Assembly (NCBI GenBank): GCA_030690515.1
Contig: JAUYGP010000413.1
Span: 1 to 17,301, forward strand
DNA from: Giesbergeria sp.
GTDB lineage: Bacteria; Pseudomonadota; Gammaproteobacteria; Burkholderiales; Burkholderiaceae_C
Direction of reading: 5' to 3'
Length of the DNA stretch: 17,301 nucleotides
Each line of letters begins with the position of its first letter. The first letter of the stretch is position 1. Positions 7,016 through 13,944 of this stretch are shown here, in pieces. Made by a program: the position numbers and the translations under genes. The notes below the pieces were generated by a model. It made no database searches. It was not told the DNA's origin and worked only from the letters and a program-made list of their open reading frames with translations.

Positions 7016-7714
7016 ATGCAACTCAAGCCCCAAGACTTTCTGGTCGCCCTCAAGCTCGTCGCCTGGGGTGAGCAGCGCTGGACGTATGCACGGCTGGCGC
7101 AAGAGCTGGGCATCAGCGTTTCGGAGGCGCATGCCTGCATCAAGCGCGGGTTGTTGGCGGGGCTGTTACTGCCCAACCGTGAGCCACCACCTGCTGGCAG
7201 CACGGGTGGGCTTGATGCAAACATGATGGGCAGCGATTTGGCCGCACAAGAGCCCATGGGCATTTACCGCGTCACCCGCAAGCGGGTGCGCCGTGCGGCC
7301 CTGCCGGATGATGCGGAGGCGGCAGCCGACAACCCGGTGCGCCCCCACGCCCGCAACCTCGCGGAGTTTGCCTTGCATGGGGCCAAGTACGCCTTCCCTG
7401 CCGTCAAGCTGCCTTTAGTGGCCGGGGTGCCCACCAGCCACAGCGCGCCCGCCTTTGCCGGGGTGTTTGCGCCGGGCAGCACCGATTTTGTGTGGCCGCA
7501 CCCCAACGGCACGGTGCGCGGGGTGGGCATAGAGCCGTTGCACCCTGCCGTGCCCTTTGCCGCAATGCAAGACGCCAAGCTGTACGAACTGCTGGCGCTG
7601 TTTGACGCCCTGCGCGTGGGCAAGGCCCGCGAGCGGGGCATGGCGCAGGAGCGGCTGCAGGCGCTGATCGACCCCGATTCGCCCACCCAAGCCAAAGGCC
7701 CTTCGTATGGCTAA
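7016..7714 (+). CDS. HTH protein, putative antitoxin/regulator paired with a nucleotidyltransferase
   Basis: This 232-residue protein has an N-terminal helix-turn-helix, about residues 8-52 (TYARLAQELGISVSEAHACI), followed by a flexible Pro/Gly/Ala-rich linker. A conserved C-terminal block spans about 117-215 (EFALHGAKYAFPAV, then GVPTSHSAP, then VWPHPNGTVRGV, then KLYELLALFDALR.GKARER). I remember this block from proteins encoded directly upstream of nucleotidyltransferases in other proteobacteria, but I know no formal name. The ATG follows the inverted repeat by 3 nt and lacks a Shine-Dalgarno sequence, so it is translated from a short leader. Its end overlaps the nucleotidyltransferase start by 8 nt (ATGGCTAA at 7707-7714). 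Layout, DNA-binding domain and adjacent operator match AbiEi-like antitoxins, but sequence similarity to AbiEi itself was not checked. A plain MarR-like regulator is the alternative. Confidence 0.8.
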   Translation: MQLKPQDFLVALKLVAWGEQRWTYARLAQELGISVSEAHACIKRGLLAGLLLPNREPPPAGSTGGLDANMMGSDLAAQEPMGIYRVTRKRVRRAALPDDAEAAADNPVRPHARNLAEFALHGAKYAFPAVKLPLVAGVPTSHSAPAFAGVFAPGSTDFVWPHPNGTVRGVGIEPLHPAVPFAAMQDAKLYELLALFDALRVGKARERGMAQERLQALIDPDSPTQAKGPSYG

Positions 7715-8417
7715 CCCCAACCTGGAACTGTTGCTGGGCATTGCCCGCGCCATGGGGCCGCTGCGCGAGCAGGTGGTGTTTGTGGGTGGCTGCGCCACGG
7801 GCCTGCTGGTGGACGACGCAGGCCTGATGGATGTGCGCCCCACCGAAGATGTGGACGCCATTGTGGAGGTGGCCACCTTGGGCGCTTACCACCGCCTGGC
7901 AGAGCAGCTGATGCAGCGCGGCTTTACCCAGTCCATGGCCGACAATACGCCGCCCTTTCGCTGGTTTTGGCACCGCATGCAGCTGGACTTGGTGCCCTTG
8001 GATGAAAAGGTGATGGGCTTTGCCAACCCTTGGTACCGTGTGGGGTTTGACGAGGCGCTCACGGCCACGCTGGGAGATGGACGGGCAGATGGGCTTGCGG
8101 ATGGACTGGTGGTGCGCCACCTGTCGGCACCGCACTTTTTGGCGACCAAGCTGGAGGCCTTCAAAGACCGTGGCGGCAACGATGTGTACTTGAGCCACGA
8201 CCTGGAAGACATCATGACCGTGCTGGAGGGCCGCGCCGCAGTGGCCCGCGAGGTGGCCGCCGCCAGCGCACCCGTGCGCCAGCATGTGGCGCAAGCTGCT
8301 GCAGCGCTGCTGCAAATGCCCGCCTTCCACAACGCCCTGCCCGGCCTATTGAGCGACCCGGAGCGTGAACCCATAGTCAAAGCCCGGCTGGCACAGATTG
8401 CAAGATTGAAAGACTGA
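7707..8417 (+). CDS. AbiEii-like nucleotidyltransferase, putative toxin
   Basis: This 236-residue protein has the signature of the DNA polymerase beta-like nucleotidyltransferase fold. VGGCATGLL (26-34) supplies the Gly-Gly turn, EDVDAIVEV (47-55) carries the two metal-binding aspartates (D48, D50), and LDLVP (93-97) offers the third carboxylate (D94). Further conserved segments are APHFLATKLEAFKDRG (141-156) and SHDLEDIMTVLEGR (163-176), as in the AbiEii/AbiGii group. Such enzymes transfer nucleotides to RNA or protein; the substrate here is unknown. The start overlaps the HTH gene by 8 nt. The stop TGA shares a base with the hsdM ATG (TGATG at 8415-8419), so HTH, nucleotidyltransferase and hsdM are translationally linked. 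All catalytic residues are present. A toxin role is inferred from family and context. Confidence 0.85.
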   Translation: MANPNLELLLGIARAMGPLREQVVFVGGCATGLLVDDAGLMDVRPTEDVDAIVEVATLGAYHRLAEQLMQRGFTQSMADNTPPFRWFWHRMQLDLVPLDEKVMGFANPWYRVGFDEALTATLGDGRADGLADGLVVRHLSAPHFLATKLEAFKDRGGNDVYLSHDLEDIMTVLEGRAAVAREVAAASAPVRQHVAQAAAALLQMPAFHNALPGLLSDPEREPIVKARLAQIARLKD

Positions 8418-9913
8418 TGAACACCACCACCCACTCCCTCGTCCAGAAGCTCTGGAACTACTGCAACGTGCTGCGCGACGACGGCATGAGCTATGGCGAC
8501 TATGTGGAGCAGCTCACTTACCTGCTGTTCCTGAAGATGGCCGATGAACGATCGCAGCCGCCTTACAACCAGCCCAGCATCGTGCCCGCTGAATACGCTT
8601 GGGCCTCTCTGCTGGCCAAGGATGGCGACGAGCTGTTTGACCACTACCGCCATGCGCTGGAAAAGCTGGGGCAAGAAAAAGGCACGCTGGGCTTGATTTT
8701 TGGCAAGGCGCAAAACAAGTTTCAAGACCCGGCCAAGCTGCGCCGGGTGATTGTGGATTTGATCGGTGCCGAGACCTGGACGATTCTGGGTGCTGACGTG
8801 AAAGGCGATGCGTATGAGGGCTTGCTGGAGAAGAACGCGCAAGACACCAAGAGCGGCGCAGGACAATACTTCACGCCGCGCGCACTCATCCAGGCCATGG
8901 TCGACTGCATTGCGCCGCTGCCGGCCGAGCGCATTTGTGACCCGGCTTGTGGCACGGGCGGCTTTCTGTTCACCGCACACAACTACATCACCAGTCACCA
9001 CAAGAGCCTGACGCGCGAGCAGCTCAAGCATCTGAAGGAAAAGGCCTTCACCGGCTACGAACTGGTGCAGGGCACGGCCCGCGTGTGCGCCATGAACATG
9101 ATGCTGCACGGCATTGGATCTGAAAAGTCGGTGCCCGTGGTGGTGGGCGACGCGCTGGCGGCCGACCCCGGCGAGCGCTATGAAGTGGTGCTGGCCAACC
9201 CGCCGTTTGGCAAGAAGAGCAGCACCGTCATCGTGGGTGAAGACGGCCGCACCAGCACCGAAAAAGACACCATCGAACGCGACGATTTCTGGGCCACCAC
9301 CAGCAACAAGCAGCTCAATTTTGTGCAGCACATCAAGACGCTGCTCACCACCCACGGCCGTGCGGCGGTGGTGCTGCCCGACAACGTGCTGTTTGAAGGT
9401 GGCGCGGGCGAGACCATTCGCAAAAAGCTGTTGCACGAGTGCGATGTGCACACCCTGCTGCGCCTGCCCACCGGCCTGTTCTATGCCCAGGGCGTGAAGG
9501 CCAATGTGCTGTTCTTCGAGAAGAAGGGCGCGAGCGAAACGCCGTGGACGAAGAAGCTGTGGATTTACGACCTGCGCACCAACAAGCACTTCACGCTCAA
9601 GACCAACCCGCTGACCCGCGTGGACCTGAACGAGTTTGTGGCGCTGTACCAGGCAGACAACCGCCAGCAGCGGCACGCCACCTGGTCGCCAGAAACACCT
9701 GACGGCCGCTGGCGCGCCTACAGCTATGACGAGCTGGCCGCGCGGGACAAGACCAGCCTGGACATCTTCTGGCTCAAGGACGAATCACTGGCCGACAGCG
9801 ACAACCTGCCCGCACCGGGCGTGATTGCGTTGGAGATTGTGGAAGACCTGCAGGCGGCGCTGGAGCAGTTCAAGCTGATTGCTGCGGATATGACCGAAGG
9901 CGCTATCGAATAG
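8417..9913 (+). CDS. hsdM: Type I restriction-modification DNA methyltransferase subunit M
   Basis: HsdM is the S-adenosylmethionine-dependent N6-adenine methylase that, with HsdS, forms the modification enzyme and is also needed for restriction. The 498-residue product is full length. It has an N-terminal helical HsdM domain (about 8-125), the GQYFTP segment (149-154), SAM-binding motif I DPACGTGGF (175-183) and catalytic motif IV NPPF (261-264). The C-terminal helices (about 460-498) are suited to contacting HsdS. The start codon shares one base with the stop of the nucleotidyltransferase gene and has only a weak Shine-Dalgarno sequence (GAAAGA), so expression probably depends on translation of that gene. 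It lies 5.2 kb downstream of hsdS rather than next to it, although no other M gene is visible. Whether it partners the HsdR/HsdS at the left end is likely but unproven. Confidence 0.96.
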   Translation: MNTTTHSLVQKLWNYCNVLRDDGMSYGDYVEQLTYLLFLKMADERSQPPYNQPSIVPAEYAWASLLAKDGDELFDHYRHALEKLGQEKGTLGLIFGKAQNKFQDPAKLRRVIVDLIGAETWTILGADVKGDAYEGLLEKNAQDTKSGAGQYFTPRALIQAMVDCIAPLPAERICDPACGTGGFLFTAHNYITSHHKSLTREQLKHLKEKAFTGYELVQGTARVCAMNMMLHGIGSEKSVPVVVGDALAADPGERYEVVLANPPFGKKSSTVIVGEDGRTSTEKDTIERDDFWATTSNKQLNFVQHIKTLLTTHGRAAVVLPDNVLFEGGAGETIRKKLLHECDVHTLLRLPTGLFYAQGVKANVLFFEKKGASETPWTKKLWIYDLRTNKHFTLKTNPLTRVDLNEFVALYQADNRQQRHATWSPETPDGRWRAYSYDELAARDKTSLDIFWLKDESLADSDNLPAPGVIALEIVEDLQAALEQFKLIAADMTEGAIE

Positions 9914-9935
9914 GCAGCTGGGAATAGGCAGCTGG
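9908..9935 (+). repeat. Perfect 14-bp tandem duplication across the hsdM stop
   Basis: GAATAGGCAGCTGG occurs at 9908-9921 and again at 9922-9935 without a spacer. The first copy contains the last sense codon (GAA) and stop (TAG) of hsdM. The second copy lies just outside the gene. Confidence 0.9.
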
Positions 9936-9980
9936 TCGTGCCAAGTCCATCAGGGACGGTTTCAAGATCAATTGCGCCGA

Positions 9981-9997
9981 TGGAACAATGTGTTCCA
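9981..9997. promoter_or_regulatory. Perfect 7-3-7 palindrome upstream of the pirin gene
   Basis: TGGAACA (9981-9987) and TGTTCCA (9991-9997) are exact inverted repeats around ATG, 59 bp before the pirin start codon. The size fits an operator for a dimeric repressor or activator. A weak promoter (TTTCAA at 9960-9965, 18 nt, AACAAT at 9984-9989) would have its -10 box inside the palindrome. No regulator gene is adjacent, so the binder is unknown. Confidence 0.5.
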
Positions 9998-10055
9998 CCG
10001 CCGGGGGCTTATCGCACGCAGGCAAAACCGCTCCAATACACCCAGGAGCACCGCC

Positions 10056-11108
10056 ATGACCACTTCTTCGCCCATCCTTCGCACGCAGCCCCTCGGCCCG
10101 CTGTGGCCCACGCTCGATCCGTTTTTGTTCTGCGCCCACCACGATGACGCCTACCCGGCGGGCAATGGCGCGTTTGCCCCCGCCGTGTCGCTGGACGGCC
10201 GCCAGATCGGCAGCGACTTCAGTCGCAAGGACGGCTGGAGCATGTACCACGGCGATACCGTGCCGGGCTTTCCGGGCCACCCGCACCGGGGTTTTGAAAC
10301 AGTGACGCTGGTGCGCAAAGGGCTCATCGACCATTCCGACTCGCTGGGCGCTGCGGCAAGGTTTGGCGGCGGCGATGTGCAGTGGGTCACCGCGGGCAAG
10401 GGCATCGTGCACTCCGAGATGTTTCCGCTGCTGAACGCCACCGCGCCCAACCCGCTAGAGCTGTTCCAGATCTGGCTGAACCTGCCCGCACGCAACAAGA
10501 TGGTGGAGCCGCACTTCACCATGCTGTGGAACGAGCGCATTCCGCGCCTTGTCCACCACGACGACGCTGGGCGCGCCACCATGGTGACAGTGGTGGCCGG
10601 TGCGCTGCCGGGGGCACCCAGCCCGCTGGCGCCGCCCCCGGAGTCGTGGGCCTCGCAGCCCGAGGCCGACGTGGCCATCTGGACCCTGCGCATGGACCCC
10701 GGCGCCCAGTGGACGCTGCCCGCTGCACAAGGCCAAGGCACACGCCGCATGCTGTACTTTTTTGCGGGCGAGGGCCTGCGTGTGGGGCCGCAGGACGTGG
10801 GCCAGCACGCCGCGCTGGAGCTGGTGGCGGGCCAGGACTGGCCACTGACCAACACCGGTGCCGCGCCTGTGGAATGCCTGGTGCTGCAAGGCCAGCCCAT
10901 CGCCGAGCCCGTGGCGCAGTACGGCCCGTTTGTGATGAACACACAGCAGGAAATCATGCAGGCCATGCAGGATTACCGCCGCACCCAGTTCGGCGGTTGG
11001 CCCTGGCCCGAGCAGGATCCGGTGCACGGCACCGAAGCGCGGCGGTTTGCGCGCTACCCGGGGCAAACGGAGGAAGAGCGCCCCGCTGAGGCCTCGGCTG
11101 CTGGATAG
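10056..11108 (+). CDS. Pirin family protein
   Basis: Pirins are bicupin proteins, usually iron-binding; some oxidise quercetin and others act as redox-sensitive regulators. The N-terminal cupin carries the pirin signature HPHRGFETVTLV (starting at residue 75), with His75, His77 and Glu81, followed by GDVQWVTAGKGIVHSEMF, whose His-x-Glu (HSE) completes the metal site. The C-terminal half contains a second cupin (about 205-315) including YFFAGEGL. At 350 residues it is longer than the ~230-290 of many bacterial pirins; the extra length is a C-terminal extension (about 315-350) with QFGGWPWPEQDP. The start is supported by AGGAG at 10044-10048, 7 nt before the ATG; an in-frame ATG at 9972 lacks such a site. 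Substrate cannot be assigned. The gene appears to be a separate unit from hsdM, possibly controlled through the upstream palindrome. Confidence 0.9.
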   Translation: MTTSSPILRTQPLGPLWPTLDPFLFCAHHDDAYPAGNGAFAPAVSLDGRQIGSDFSRKDGWSMYHGDTVPGFPGHPHRGFETVTLVRKGLIDHSDSLGAAARFGGGDVQWVTAGKGIVHSEMFPLLNATAPNPLELFQIWLNLPARNKMVEPHFTMLWNERIPRLVHHDDAGRATMVTVVAGALPGAPSPLAPPPESWASQPEADVAIWTLRMDPGAQWTLPAAQGQGTRRMLYFFAGEGLRVGPQDVGQHAALELVAGQDWPLTNTGAAPVECLVLQGQPIAEPVAQYGPFVMNTQQEIMQAMQDYRRTQFGGWPWPEQDPVHGTEARRFARYPGQTEEERPAEASAAG

Positions 11109-11263
11109 GTGGACATGCCACAGGCCCTGTTCGGCAGGCGCGTGTGTTGTACGGACTGGTGGCACCTCGTGGACAATCGACGTTTTTGATGCGCGCGCGG
11201 GTGCCGGGGCTCGGCCCACCGCTCCGCCGCGCTGTTTTCCCCACTGAAAGCGCAAGCAACACC

Positions 11264-11734
11264 ATGGCCATCACCAAAGACTCCGCCGTCACCATCACCT
11301 ACAAAGTCACCACCCCTGCGGGAAAACCGCTGGACGGGGGCAGCCTGTCGTACCTGCATGGCGGCTACGAAAACATTTTCCCCAAGGTCGAAGCCGCGCT
11401 GGAAGGCCAGGCCGTGGGCTTTGGCACCGCGCTGGACCTGGCCGTGGAAGACGCCTTTGGCGAGCGCGACGAGGGCCTGGTGCGCACCATCCCCAAGAGC
11501 GAGTTCCCCCCGGGCGTGAAGGTGGGCGGACAACTACAGGCGATGGACGACGACGGCCAGCCGCAGGTGTTCAACGTGGTCAAGATCAAGGGCCCCGAGG
11601 TGCACTTGGACGGCAACCACCCGCTGGCGGGACAGGCGCTGAAGTTCAGCTGCAAAGTGACTGAAGTGCGCGCTGCAAGTGCCGAGGAAATCGCGCACCG
11701 CCATGTGCATGGCGCGCATGGCCACCAGCATTAA
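11264..11734 (+). CDS. slyD: FKBP-type peptidyl-prolyl isomerase, SlyD-like, with His-rich tail
   Basis: This predicted cytosolic prolyl isomerase/chaperone has 156 residues. The start MAITKDSAVTITYKV leads into the FKBP strand that is followed by LSYLHGGYENIFPKVEAALEG, the typical SlyD spot where the insert-in-flap chaperone domain is about to begin. The flap domain includes AFGERDEGLVRTIPKSEFP and VKVGGQLQAMDDDGQPQVFNVV, and DGNHPLAGQALKF returns to the FKBP core. The tail HRHVHGAHGHQH holds six histidines in twelve residues, a plausible nickel or zinc binding segment as in SlyD. The ATG at 11264 is chosen because homologues begin this way; the open frame continues upstream to 11144 but that part is unlike any FKBP. 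No strong ribosome binding site is visible (GCAAGCAACACC precedes the ATG). SlyD versus another FKBP of the same subclass is the main uncertainty. Confidence 0.9.
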   Translation: MAITKDSAVTITYKVTTPAGKPLDGGSLSYLHGGYENIFPKVEAALEGQAVGFGTALDLAVEDAFGERDEGLVRTIPKSEFPPGVKVGGQLQAMDDDGQPQVFNVVKIKGPEVHLDGNHPLAGQALKFSCKVTEVRAASAEEIAHRHVHGAHGHQH

Positions 11735-11737
11735 AAA

Positions 11738-11790
11738 CTATCATTTTTATAGCTGCTATCGCTTACCTGGTAAGCGCTAGAGGCAAAAAA
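11738..11790 (+). repeat. Comamonadaceae-type palindromic intergenic repeat, copy 2
   Basis: This is the same element in the same orientation as copy 1: CTATCATTTTTATAGCTGC, then GCTTAC/GTAAGC arms (11761-11766 and 11770-11775), then GCTAGAGGC followed by six A. It sits 4 nt after the SlyD-like stop, between two convergent genes, where it could act as a bidirectional transcription barrier; a classic U-run terminator is not evident on either strand. Confidence 0.85.
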
Positions 11791-11867
11791 CCATCAAAGT
11801 TTTTGCAAGCAGCGCTCGGCTTGTAGAACGACGCCGCGCAGAGAGGTGAGGCCAGGCCCCACCGCCC

Positions 11868-12812
11868 TCACCGCTGCAAAAACCGCTGCACCACCGCCAC
11901 CGTCGCGGCCGGGTCCTCTTCCTGCGGCACATGGCCCAGGCCTTCAAACACGACGAGCTGCGAGCCTGCAATGTCGGCCGCAAAACGGTCGCCGTTCACA
12001 GGCGGTATCAGCCGGTCGTGCTGGCCCCACACAATGAGCGTGGGCAATTTCAGATCGCGGATGTCCTGCTCGCGCCCTGTGTTGTGTTGCGCCATGCGTA
12101 CCGTCAGCGCATGGCGGTTGCCCGCGCGGCGAGCCAGGTCGCTGTAGCGCTGCACCAGCTCGGGCGTGACCCGGCCCGGGTCACCATAGACATTGCGCAC
12201 CGATTTTTCGACCATGCCGGGCGGCAGCAAATAACCCATCAGTGCACTCAGGCCCGGTGTGCGTGCCACCCGAAAGGCCAGCGGCATCGATTCGGGTTCA
12301 AAGGCATAGCCCGCAGCGTCCACCAGAATGAGCTTTTCCACCCGCTGCGGCGCGGCGTGCGCCGTGGCCCAGGCCACTTCGCCGCCCAGCGAGTTGCCAC
12401 CAATGGCAAAGCGCTGCACCCCCAACTGGTCGAGCAGCGCCAGCACCAGGCGCACATAGACCGCCATCGAATAGTCGCCAGCGGCATTCGGACCGGTCAG
12501 GCCAAAGCCCGGCAGGTCAAAGCGGATGACACGGCGGGTTTTGCGCAGCTCCTCAGTCCAGCCGTCCCAGGTGTGCAGGCTGGCCGAGGTGCCGTGGATG
12601 AGTACGATGGGCGCGGGGTCGTCCCGGGGACCTTCGTCGCGCAGGTGCACGCGCAGGCCGTCTACCTCGATGAAGGTGGACGGTGCCTGCGCCCAGCGTT
12701 TCTCCACGTCGGCGGGTGCGAGATCGGGCGCCCAGGCCCAGGCCAGCAGCGCGGCGGTGGCCAATACCAGCAGGGCCAGCAGGCCCAGAACGATGCGCAG
12801 ACCTGCTTTCAT
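11868..12812 (-). CDS. Alpha/beta hydrolase with N-terminal membrane anchor
   Basis: This 314-residue alpha/beta-fold hydrolase starts with a single hydrophobic helix (about residues 5-27, after MKAG), either an uncleaved anchor or a signal peptide. It places the catalytic domain outside the cytoplasm. The fold motifs are HGTSAS (73-78, oxyanion hole), GNSLGG (139-144, nucleophile Ser141), VWGQHDRLIP (acid Asp) and GLGHVPQEEDP (catalytic His). This is a complete Ser-Asp-His triad, typical of esterases, lipases and C-C bond hydrolases; the substrate cannot be deduced. Its ATG overlaps the stop of the upstream racemase-like gene by 4 nt (ATGA, 12812-12809), so the two are translationally coupled. 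The convergent neighbour ends 133 bp away, with a repeat between. Confidence 0.9.
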   Translation of the reverse strand: MKAGLRIVLGLLALLVLATAALLAWAWAPDLAPADVEKRWAQAPSTFIEVDGLRVHLRDEGPRDDPAPIVLIHGTSASLHTWDGWTEELRKTRRVIRFDLPGFGLTGPNAAGDYSMAVYVRLVLALLDQLGVQRFAIGGNSLGGEVAWATAHAAPQRVEKLILVDAAGYAFEPESMPLAFRVARTPGLSALMGYLLPPGMVEKSVRNVYGDPGRVTPELVQRYSDLARRAGNRHALTVRMAQHNTGREQDIRDLKLPTLIVWGQHDRLIPPVNGDRFAADIAGSQLVVFEGLGHVPQEEDPAATVAVVQRFLQR

Positions 12813-13867
12813 TGTCCAGACTCCCCCATGGTGGACCTGCCGTTCAGCGGCAGAAAGCGCGGCGCGGGCGCCACATCCAGGGCGCCTGCCGCCGTGCGCG
12901 CGTAGGTGCCCCGCGCCACGTTGTGCGGGTGCTCTGCCGCCTCGGCCACGCTGAGCACCGGCGCAAAGCACACGTCCGTGCCTTCCAGCAAAGCATCCCA
13001 GTGCGCGCGCGGCTGGCTGGCAAACAGGGTCGTCAGGCGGTCTTTGAGGGCGGGCCAGGTGCGCGGGTCGAACTGGTGCCCCCGGTCCACATCATCGAGC
13101 CCGAGCTTTTGCAGGAGCAGCGCGTAGAACTGCGGCTCCAGCGCGCCCAGCGTGATGCAACCGCCATCGGCGCAGCGGTACACGTCGTAGAACGGCGAAT
13201 CGTGGAACGGGCTGGGGTGCGTGCCGTCCAGCATGCCGCTGCCGCGAATCCACTGCGCAATGCCGCCCAGCATGGCCACGATGTCGACAATGGCAGCGTC
13301 CACCACGCGGCCCTGGCCGCTGGTTTTCGCCTCGAGGATGGCGCAGACCATGCCAAACGCCAGGCCCAGCGCGCCCCCTGCATCGCCCACCACTGTGGGT
13401 GGCACGATGGGCCGCTCGCCCCGGTGCGCCGAGAGCGAGAGCATGCCGGTCAGCGCCACGTAGTTCAGGTCGTGCCCGGCCGCCTGCGCCAGCGGGCCGC
13501 TCTGGCCCCAGCCGGTCATGCGGCCATAGACGATGTGCGGGTTGACGGCTGCGCATTCGGCAGGCCCCAGGCCCAGGCGTTCCATCACGCCGGGGCGGTT
13601 GCCTTCGATCAGCGCGTCGGCCTGCGCCACCAGGGCCAGGGCCTCGGCGCGGGCGGCGTCCTGCTTGAGGTCGAGCAGCACCACGGCCTTGCCGCGCCGC
13701 AAGGGGTTGTCGCCACTGCCGCCGAGTTGCGCCGCCACCGCGCCCTGCTGCGGGCGGGCAATCACCGTGACCGTGGCGCCCATATCGGCCAGCATGCGCG
13801 CAGCCAGCGGGCCGGGGCCAATGCCTTCGAATTCGACGATGCGGATGCCGGAAAGCGGTGGGGTCAT
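12809..13867 (-). CDS. CoA-transferase family III, alpha-methylacyl-CoA racemase-like
   Basis: This 352-residue member of the CaiB/BaiF fold is closest by eye to alpha-methylacyl-CoA racemase, which epimerises 2-methylacyl-CoA thioesters during breakdown of branched-chain or sterol side chains. Supporting segments are GIGPGPLAARMLADMGA near the N-terminus, GRMTGWGQSGPLAQ (115-128), AGHDLNY with His132, and VVGDAGGAL with Asp162. His and Asp at these places are the acid/base pair of the mycobacterial racemase; CoA transferases of the family use a different Asp. The C-terminal domain reads through ITLGALEPQFYALLLQKLG to the PAPRFL region. The ATG at 13867 is preceded by AGGA. The gene lies 77 bp downstream of the reductase gene and overlaps the hydrolase gene, so a three-gene operon is likely. 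Confidence 0.88.
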   Translation of the reverse strand: MTPPLSGIRIVEFEGIGPGPLAARMLADMGATVTVIARPQQGAVAAQLGGSGDNPLRRGKAVVLLDLKQDAARAEALALVAQADALIEGNRPGVMERLGLGPAECAAVNPHIVYGRMTGWGQSGPLAQAAGHDLNYVALTGMLSLSAHRGERPIVPPTVVGDAGGALGLAFGMVCAILEAKTSGQGRVVDAAIVDIVAMLGGIAQWIRGSGMLDGTHPSPFHDSPFYDVYRCADGGCITLGALEPQFYALLLQKLGLDDVDRGHQFDPRTWPALKDRLTTLFASQPRAHWDALLEGTDVCFAPVLSVAEAAEHPHNVARGTYARTAAGALDVAPAPRFLPLNGRSTMGESGQ

Positions 13868-13944
13868 GGAGCGGGTTCCTCAAAGCATTGAACTGGCGAG
13901 CATTCTGGCAGGGCCCGGAGGCCGCACGCCAGCGACCTGCGCAC

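Noticed and set aside
7886..9676. A 596-codon open frame on the - strand opposite the nucleotidyltransferase and hsdM genes
   Set aside because: It is antisense to two genes with complete catalytic motifs, and its product is low-complexity (Val/Gln/Ala/Leu-rich) with no domain, as expected for a shadow frame in GC-rich DNA.
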